A stretch of 6,602 bases of DNA from Rhodothermales bacterium (GTDB lineage Bacteria; Bacteroidota; Rhodothermia; Rhodothermales; VXPQ01). The stretch is from contig JANQSQ010000107.1 of NCBI GenBank assembly GCA_028283985.1, positions 1-6,602 of the forward strand. The letters are read 5' to 3'. Below, piece by piece: positions 1 through 3,728 of the stretch. Each line of letters begins with the position of its first letter. Within the stretch, counting starts at the first letter, position 1. The notes under the pieces were generated by a model. That model was not told where the DNA came from. It saw only the letters and a list, made by a program, of their open reading frames with translations, and ran no database searches. The translations under genes were made by a program, and so were the position numbers.

Positions 1-899
1 GACACGAGTTTAAACGTGGAACCCGGTTCCAGCCGGTCCGTGACGGCGCGGTTGCGGCGCGCCTCCGCCGAATACGCCCCGGCCCGATTGGGATCGAACG
101 CAGGCACGTTGGCCATGGCGAGCACCGCGCCGGTGTGCGGGTCGAGCGCCACCGCCGTTCCGGACAGGGCCTGCGTTTCGGCCACGCCCCGGGCCAGTTC
201 CTCCTCCAGAATGGTCTGCCTCAGCAGATCTATCGTCAGGGTGAGGGACTCCCCGTGAACAGGTTCGACCACTTTCCCGGCAACGAACGCCCTGATCCGG
301 CCCAGCCGGTTGCGCTGTACGGGACGGCGACCGTCCACCCCTCTCAAATACTCGTCGTATTGCAATTCCAGGCCGGCCAGCCCGGCTCCCTCGGGACTCA
401 CATGCCCCAACACATGCGAAGCCGTGGGTCCGTGATTGTACCGGCGGGCGAAGGCCGGATCGAGGATGACGCCGGGCGCATCCCAGCGCTCGACCTCTTC
501 CTTCTGCCGCTGCGGCATGCCCCGAACGAGCTGCACGTACTGCGGACTGGTTCGTTCGCGCACGCGCTGCCGGTAGTACGCCGATGACGTACCGGTCAGC
601 TTTGACAATCTTTCAAAGAACGTATGCTGTTGTTCGTCGAAGCCGGAAACCGTGGGATCGAGCGCCAGATCGTAGCGCGCCGTGTTCACCGCCAGCGTCC
701 TGCCCGCGCGATCGTAGATGGCGCCCCGCATCGCCGGGATACTGACGAACGAGTTCGTCTGCCGCCGGCCCTGATCCCGCAGATCGCGCCCCTCCGTAAG
801 GTGGATGCGAAATATCTGCCCGAGGATAAGCAGCGGCAGCAGACTCAGCGCCGTCAGCACCACGTACATTCGGACCAGTATGGAATCCTTTGCTTCCAC
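1..899 (-). CDS. ftsI: Division-specific penicillin-binding protein (FtsI/PBP3-like transpeptidase), N-terminal part, cut by window edge
   Basis: Septal peptidoglycan DD-transpeptidase, anchored in the inner membrane with its catalytic domain in the periplasm. About 299 codons are visible. Residues 11-30 form the single membrane anchor. Residues 58-70 (RGAIYDRAGRTLA) are the RGxIxDRxGxxLA signature of the PBP dimerisation domain, and residues 160-190 (GHVSPEGAGLAGLELQYDEY) are the usual G-x-G-LE-x-QYD region. GTAVALDPHTGAVLAMAN (247-264) opens the transpeptidase domain. The nucleophile motif S294-T-F-K297 lies five residues from the truncation, so the SxN and KTG motifs are outside the window. 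The start is uncertain: I chose GTG at 899, with a GAGAG about 9 nt upstream; ATG at 869 would begin inside the membrane segment, and TTG at 917 is also in frame. It is the last visible gene of the dcw operon, 48 nt after ftsL. A SpoVD-type paralogue cannot be excluded because the C-terminus is missing. Confidence 0.93.
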   Translation of the reverse strand, partial: MEAKDSILVRMYVVLTALSLLPLLILGQIFRIHLTEGRDLRDQGRRQTNSFVSIPAMRGAIYDRAGRTLAVNTARYDLALDPTVSGFDEQQHTFFERLSKLTGTSSAYYRQRVRERTSPQYVQLVRGMPQRQKEEVERWDAPGVILDPAFARRYNHGPTASHVLGHVSPEGAGLAGLELQYDEYLRGVDGRRPVQRNRLGRIRAFVAGKVVEPVHGESLTLTIDLLRQTILEEELARGVAETQALSGTAVALDPHTGAVLAMANVPAFDPNRAGAYSAEARRNRAVTDRLEPGSTFKLV

Positions 900-947
900 G
901 TGAGATATCTCTCGCAAGCGTCTTGTGCCATATTCGTGTGCTTCCCG

Positions 948-1409
948 TCATTCCTCCACCTCGATCGGCGGTCCGGGCGCGGAATCCGTAACGAGCCCCA
1001 GTGCATGGGCGCGCTCGTAGATGACGGAAGGGCCGACCATCTGATCGAAATCCCCTTTCAGGCGATTATGCTGCAGGTGAAGCCGAAGATTCTCCCGGCG
1101 CTCTTCTTCGAGTTCGGCCAGAATTTGTTGCGTGGCATGGACATGCCCGACATAGAGCGTGAAAAGAACCCCAAGCCCCAAAACAATCAGGGCGAACCGC
1201 GCTGTTGAAATGCGTCCCAAAAATGTGGCTTCTTCCCGGGGGTCAGCCGATGTGCGCTTGTTCAGGCCCTGGATATCCGACCAGCCGGGCAACGCATGCC
1301 CTTGCCGGTACGCCGGGACAGGCTCCCCCATGCGAGCCGTCTCCGAAGCCGGACTCGCTTCTCCGAATCTGTTTCGGATATGTGTTTTTGGCTTGTACAT
1401 GCCGCACAC
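948..1409 (-). CDS. ftsL: FtsL-like bitopic cell division protein
   Basis: Small membrane protein of the divisome. FtsL pairs with FtsB/DivIC through a periplasmic coiled coil and activates FtsWI. Of the 153 residues, 1-70 form a long polar, probably disordered cytoplasmic tail. Residues 71-89 (RFALIVLGLGVLFTLYVGH) are one clear transmembrane helix, and 92-122 are charged and heptad-like (ILAELEEERRENLRLHLQHN), as expected for the coiled coil. YERAHALGLV (131-140) resembles the conserved end of the FtsL/DivIC family. The cytoplasmic tail is longer than in Escherichia coli FtsL. The start is uncertain: GTG at 1409 lies 6 nt after the rsmH stop, while ATG at 1400 would remove three residues; neither has a well-placed Shine-Dalgarno. 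The identification rests on size, topology and its place between rsmH and ftsI, since FtsL sequences are poorly conserved. Confidence 0.8.
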   Translation of the reverse strand: MCGMYKPKTHIRNRFGEASPASETARMGEPVPAYRQGHALPGWSDIQGLNKRTSADPREEATFLGRISTARFALIVLGLGVLFTLYVGHVHATQQILAELEEERRENLRLHLQHNRLKGDFDQMVGPSVIYERAHALGLVTDSAPGPPIEVEE

Positions 1410-1415
1410 GTTCGT

Positions 1416-2429
1416 TCATCGCCTTATCGTCTGCACATCCTCATCAGGGGGCCATGCCAGATCCGTACGCTCCGCGATGCGGAGGCGCGCGCTGCGCGCC
1501 CGCGGATTGGCTTCCACCTCCTCAGCATCCGGCTGTATCGGTTTCCGCATGCGTTCTTTCCACGGGACCAGCGGGTTACCGTACACATCGCGCAACGGCT
1601 CCCTCTCGAAATTCCCGTTTCTGAAAAACCGTTTGACCCTTCGGTCCTCAAGCGAATGATAGCTGATCACAGCCATCCGCCCACCGGGTCGGACCACACG
1701 GACCGACGCTTCGAGCAACCGCTCGAGCACTTCCAGCTCACGATTCACCACAATGCGCAGCGCCTGAAATACGCGAGAGAGGGTCCGAACCGCCTCCCGC
1801 CCCGGCACTACGCCGCGAACGACCCCGGCCAGTTCTGTCGTGCTCTCGAGCGGCCGGGCCTCCACGATCGCGCGAGCGATCCGGCCCGACCGAGGCTCTT
1901 CGCCAAACGTCGAGAACACCTCTTTCAGCATCCCCCGATCCCACGAGTTCACTACCTCGTGGGCGGAGCGCCCCCCGCGCATATCCATGCGCATGTCGAG
2001 CGCGCCTTCGGCGAGATAACTGAATCCGCGCGAGGCGGCGTCGATCTGGTGAGAGGAAACCCCGAGGTCCGCCACCAGACCGTCCACCTGCGCCTCTCCG
2101 GCTTCTTCGAGCAATCGTTCGATATCCTCGAAATTGCCCCGGAGAGGCGTAAACCGCCCGCGCTCCATATCGGCGACGAGTCTGCTGCAAGATGCATCGA
2201 GCGCTTCGACATCGTGATCGATGCCGAACACCCTGCCTCTCGGTGATAACAACTCGAGCATTACAGCACTGTGTCCACCCCCACCCAAGGTAGTATCCAC
2301 GTACACGCCGCCGGTTTTCGTAATCAGTCCTTCCGTTACAGCCTTGCAAAGAACAGGAATGTGGAAAGAGGTTGCGAAATCGCTCGCCTCTATATTCCCC
2401 ATTCGTTTATGTCCGTCTCCTCCGGTCAT
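1416..2429 (-). CDS. rsmH: 16S rRNA (cytosine(1402)-N(4))-methyltransferase RsmH
   Basis: AdoMet-dependent methyltransferase that N4-methylates C1402 of 16S rRNA in the decoding centre of the 30S subunit (old name MraW). The 337-residue frame carries the family signatures in order: HIPVL (23-27); the AdoMet loop DTTLGGGGHS (45-54); GIDHD (69-73), the acidic end of the second strand; VADLGVSSHQID (119-130); ALDMRMD (143-149); FGEEPRSGRIARAI (175-188); FQALRIVVNREL (221-232); SYHSLEDRRVK (256-266); and NPRARSARLR (308-317). Length is normal for the family, with no lesion seen. Two starts are possible. ATG at 2429 has AGGGG abutting it. ATG at 2402 (residue 10) has GGAGGAG upstream at a rather long spacing of about 13-15 nt and gives an N-terminus closer to that of homologues. 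It lies 35 nt after mraZ and 6 nt before ftsL, the standard dcw order. Confidence 0.97.
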   Translation of the reverse strand: MTGGDGHKRMGNIEASDFATSFHIPVLCKAVTEGLITKTGGVYVDTTLGGGGHSAVMLELLSPRGRVFGIDHDVEALDASCSRLVADMERGRFTPLRGNFEDIERLLEEAGEAQVDGLVADLGVSSHQIDAASRGFSYLAEGALDMRMDMRGGRSAHEVVNSWDRGMLKEVFSTFGEEPRSGRIARAIVEARPLESTTELAGVVRGVVPGREAVRTLSRVFQALRIVVNRELEVLERLLEASVRVVRPGGRMAVISYHSLEDRRVKRFFRNGNFEREPLRDVYGNPLVPWKERMRKPIQPDAEEVEANPRARSARLRIAERTDLAWPPDEDVQTIRR

Positions 2430-2464
2430 CCCCTGTGACGGAAAAATTTCCGCCTGTCATAGCG

Positions 2465-2917
2465 CTACAGGTCCCTTCCCATATCGAATATCCTTTCCGC
2501 TACCTCCGAATATTCGGCTTCCTGCTCAGCCTGCGCAGCAAACACATCCGGGTTCCATATCTCGATACGATCCAGCACGCCGATGATCAGCACGGCGTCT
2601 TTCAGACCGGCGAAGGAGATCAGGTTCTTCGGAACCACGATCCGCCCCTGACCATCCAGCGTCACTTCATCCGCCCAGCGCATGATCGTACGCACAAAAC
2701 TGCGCGCTTCGGATCGATACGTGTTCAGCCGTGCAATCTCTGCCTCCCGCTTTGCCCATTCGTCCAGCGGAAACAAAAGAATGCATTGCTCGAAACCGCG
2801 CGTGATCGTAAAACTGTTATTCGCATCCGGGTTCAGCGCATTCCGCATTCTGGCCGGGATCGCGACGCGACCCTTGCTGTCTACGGAGTATTCTGCCTGT
2901 CCCTTGAAGCTTGCCAT
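2465..2917 (-). CDS. mraZ: Transcriptional regulator MraZ
   Basis: DNA-binding protein of the SpoVT-AbrB swapped-hairpin superfamily. MraZ forms a ring-shaped oligomer that binds short direct repeats upstream of its own gene and controls the dcw operon. At 150 residues it has the expected length and the two tandem half-domains: residues 1-55 contain YSVDSKGRVAIPARMRNAL (D13-S-K-G-R17) and residues 82-130 contain VTLDGQGRIVVPKNLISFAG (D88-x-Q-G-R92). These DxKGR / DxQGR loops with the following I/V-P are diagnostic. It is the first gene of the minus-strand operon. ATG at 2917 has no evident Shine-Dalgarno, which is common in Bacteroidota-type genomes. The ATG at 2946 is out of frame. Candidate operator repeats lie about 70-90 bp upstream. 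Confidence 0.97.
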   Translation of the reverse strand: MASFKGQAEYSVDSKGRVAIPARMRNALNPDANNSFTITRGFEQCILLFPLDEWAKREAEIARLNTYRSEARSFVRTIMRWADEVTLDGQGRIVVPKNLISFAGLKDAVLIIGVLDRIEIWNPDVFAAQAEQEAEYSEVAERIFDMGRDL

Positions 2918-2983
2918 GACGCCAAAGAAGCAGCGGTTGAAGCCATGAACCGGCGGAGCCCATCCGGTGCACCGTTCAAGTTA

Positions 2984-3008
2984 TGGGAATGTTCCCCACT
3001 TTTCCCCA
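2984..3008 (-). promoter_or_regulatory. MraZ-box-like operator, three pentamers at 10-bp spacing, one inverted
   Basis: Read on the minus strand, TGGGG occurs at 3008-3004 and again at 2998-2994. The two copies sit in a repeated AAGTGGGGAA decamer. The next slot of the same 10-bp register (2988-2984) holds TCCCA, which is TGGGA inverted. Known MraZ sites are tandem TGGGN pentamers separated by 5 nt, upstream of mraZ. The spacing and location match that pattern closely; inversion of the third box is unusual. The sites lie just downstream of the predicted -10, where a bound MraZ ring would block or modulate initiation. MraZ binding is inferred. Confidence 0.72.
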
Positions 3009-3023
3009 CTTGATCGATCAAGT
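3008..3023. repeat. Perfect 16-bp palindrome ACTTGATCGATCAAGT at the mraZ promoter
   Basis: The sequence is its own reverse complement over 16 bp. It touches the first MraZ-box-like pentamer at one end and overlaps the candidate -10 element of the mraZ promoter at the other. A dimeric helix-turn-helix regulator would be expected to bind such a site, but no such regulator is encoded in the window. Confidence 0.6.
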
Positions 3024-3047
3024 TACGGTACAAATTTGTAATGTCAA
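3020..3047 (-). promoter_or_regulatory. Candidate promoter of the mraZ-rsmH-ftsL-ftsI operon
   Basis: On the minus strand, a perfect TTGACA (3047-3042) is followed after 16 nt by TAACTT (3025-3020). TAACTTGA also partly fits the Bacteroidota -7 consensus TAnnTTTG. Initiation would fall around 3013, giving a mraZ leader of about 95 nt. The spacer contains a 12-bp perfect palindrome, TACAAATTTGTA (3029-3040). Its placement directly upstream of the MraZ boxes supports the call. The -10 match is only moderate. Confidence 0.55.
3029..3040. repeat. 12-bp palindrome TACAAATTTGTA in the promoter spacer
   Basis: A perfect self-complementary 12-mer lies between the candidate -35 and -10 of the mraZ promoter. 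It could be an operator, but AT-rich palindromes of this size also arise by chance. Confidence 0.35.
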
Positions 3048-3087
3048 GTCCTTTATGGGCAAAAAAGTGCTGTAGAGCAGGTATTTT

Positions 3088-3116
3088 TTTACAAATATAT
3101 GTGCAAAATATGTAAA
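3088..3116. other. AT-rich stretch with imperfect dyad TTTACA...TGTAAA
   Basis: About 40 bp of very AT-rich DNA (a T7 run at 3084-3090, then mainly A/T to 3120) separates the mraZ promoter from the inverted-repeat element. TTTACA at 3088-3093 and TGTAAA at 3111-3116 form the outer arms of a weak dyad. It may be an UP-element-like or bent region, or simply the AT-rich target into which the adjacent element inserted. No gene is seen. Confidence 0.35.
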
Positions 3117-3118
3117 TA

Positions 3119-3150
3119 TAGGATGCTCTGATTGAGTCCGCAAAGCTCAG
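3119..3150 (+). repeat. Left terminal inverted repeat of the 191-bp element
   Basis: It begins TAGGATGCTCTGATTGA and ends CCGCAAAGCTCAG. It matches the reverse complement of 3278-3309 at 24 of 32 positions. Four of the eight differences are transitions that become G-U pairs in a plus-strand transcript. Confidence 0.65.
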
Positions 3151-3252
3151 AGGCTGAAAGGGGTGCGCTGGCAAGAAATGACGAAGCAATGTGGCAGGCC
3201 CCACATAATGAGGAATGACGCAGCCAGCGTGCTCCTCTCTGCCTCCCGAAGG

Positions 3253-3278
3253 GCGCTTCACGCACTAACGTGAAGCGC
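3253..3278. repeat. Perfect 10-bp hairpin with 6-nt loop
   Basis: GCGCTTCACG (3253-3262), loop CACTAA and CGTGAAGCGC (3269-3278) form a perfect stem beside the right arm of the element. A T4 run follows only at 3291-3294 on the plus strand and no T-run is close on the other side. It is therefore a poor intrinsic terminator by itself, although a terminator or attenuator role is not excluded. Confidence 0.6.
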
Positions 3279-3309
3279 TGAGCGAAGCGGTTTTGATCAG
3301 AGTATCCTA
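3278..3309 (-). repeat. Right terminal inverted repeat of the 191-bp element
   Basis: Read on the minus strand it begins TAGGATACTCTGATCAA and ends CCGCTTCGCTCAG, in gapless register with the left end. The blocks CCGC and GCTCAG are preserved on both arms around a diverged 3-nt core. Confidence 0.65.
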
Positions 3310-3419
3310 ATACTACGTACACTCCTTTCTCAACATGGTAAGGGGGATGTGCGGGTGCGTTTGCAGCCGGGCGGGCGAAAAAACGCCAGGACGTACGGTG
3401 AAATGCGAAGGGGCTGCTG

Positions 3420-3433
3420 CCTGCCCGGGCAGG
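3420..3433. repeat. 14-bp palindrome CCTGCCCGGGCAGG
   Basis: Perfectly self-complementary. It is followed 10 nt later by a second small hairpin, GCCTG-TGCG-CAGGC (3443-3456). No T-run follows either, so they are not intrinsic terminators. Confidence 0.45.
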
Positions 3434-3517
3434 GAAAAACCGGCCTGTGCGCAGGCGCAAAGGCGAGCGATCCATGCGTTGCGGAAGCACGGCGTAGTTG
3501 AGTTCAGGAATCGAGCC

Positions 3518-3548
3518 GGTCCCGGGACCTCCGGAAAACGGAGCGGTC
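3518..3548. repeat. Overlapping GC-rich palindrome and hairpin
   Basis: GGTCCCGGGACC (3518-3529) is a perfect 12-bp palindrome. It overlaps an alternative hairpin, GACCTCCG / CGGA-GC-GGTC, around a GAAAA loop (about 3526-3548). The two structures are mutually exclusive because they share the GACC strand. That is the geometry of a switch, but it may be coincidence in GC-rich DNA. Confidence 0.35.
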
Positions 3549-3716
3549 GGGTGCGTACGCGCCTGCCTGTGCCCGGTCTCCTCGCTCGGCGTCCACTGCG
3601 GAACGCAAGCGCAGCGTATATTGTGATGCGTCGGCAGAGACGGTTCGGTTTGATTGGACGGATTTCCGTGGGAATTAAGACGTAATGTCGCGACCTTGTT
3701 TCCAGGCGTTCAATCC

Positions 3717-3722
3717 AAGGAG
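3717..3722 (+). promoter_or_regulatory. Ribosome binding site AAGGAG of the LRR gene
   Basis: AAGGAG lies 6 nt before the in-frame GTG at 3729, the best spaced Shine-Dalgarno in this region, and decides my start call. The same site is 4 nt before an ATG at 3727 that is immediately followed by TGA (ATGTGA), a minimal start-stop pair overlapping the GTG. Secondary sites are GAGGA 5 nt before the in-frame ATG 3759 and GAGG almost abutting ATG 3780. Confidence 0.55.
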
Positions 3723-3728
3723 ACTCAT

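Larger units (their letters stand above)
3119..3309. mobile_element. MITE-like or structured intergenic element with 32-bp terminal inverted repeats
   Basis: The element is 191 bp and has no coding capacity. Its ends (3119-3150 and 3278-3309) are inverted repeats matching at 24 of 32 positions without gaps; the outermost 17 (TAGGATRCTCTGATYRA type) match at 14. Inside, 3151-3172 pairs with 3223-3244 at 17 of 22 positions, continuing the same long stem. A perfect 10-bp hairpin (3253-3278) protrudes from the right side. The tip carries ATGTGG/CCACAT around a 6-nt loop (3189-3206). Both ends finish in TA, so a TA target duplication as made by IS630/Tc1-mariner-type transposases is possible but cannot be told from the repeat itself. 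The alternative is a structured non-coding RNA or a fixed intergenic repeat. Transposase relationship and copy number are unknown. Confidence 0.6.
3310..3716. other. GC-rich intergenic DNA with short palindromes, no gene recognised
   Basis: About 400 bp upstream of the LRR gene. The open frames here on either strand are arginine/proline/alanine-rich, lack a ribosome binding site and show no recognisable domain, so I call none of them. I see no tRNA, and none of the sequence landmarks I know for RNase P RNA, tmRNA or SRP RNA. Short self-complementary sequences are frequent (3420-3433, 3443-3456, 3518-3529, 3525-3548). A weak promoter could lie near TTGATT (3650-3655), but its -10 is unconvincing. 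This may be a long leader or a non-coding RNA locus. Confidence 0.45.

Noticed and set aside
613..951. Minus-strand open frame starting at the ATGA overlap after ftsL
   Set aside because: It overlaps the true FtsI frame, whose anchor and PBP motifs are clear, and its own translation is low-complexity Gly/Ala/Arg-rich. I kept only the start-site question as a finding.
1296..2246. 316-codon open frame on the plus strand across rsmH
   Set aside because: It lies opposite the unmistakable rsmH frame, is Arg/His/Pro-rich and matches no known domain.
3253..3294. Intrinsic terminator (strong hairpin followed by TTTT)
   Set aside because: The T-run is only four long and starts 12 nt after the stem, and no gene ends just upstream on the plus strand.
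3089..3490. Minus-strand frame crossing the 191-bp element
   Set aside because: Half of it is the inverted-repeat element read through, and it shows no protein-like pattern.
3335..3685. 116-codon plus-strand frame upstream of the LRR gene
   Set aside because: Arg/Ala/Gly-rich without domain or usable Shine-Dalgarno spacing.
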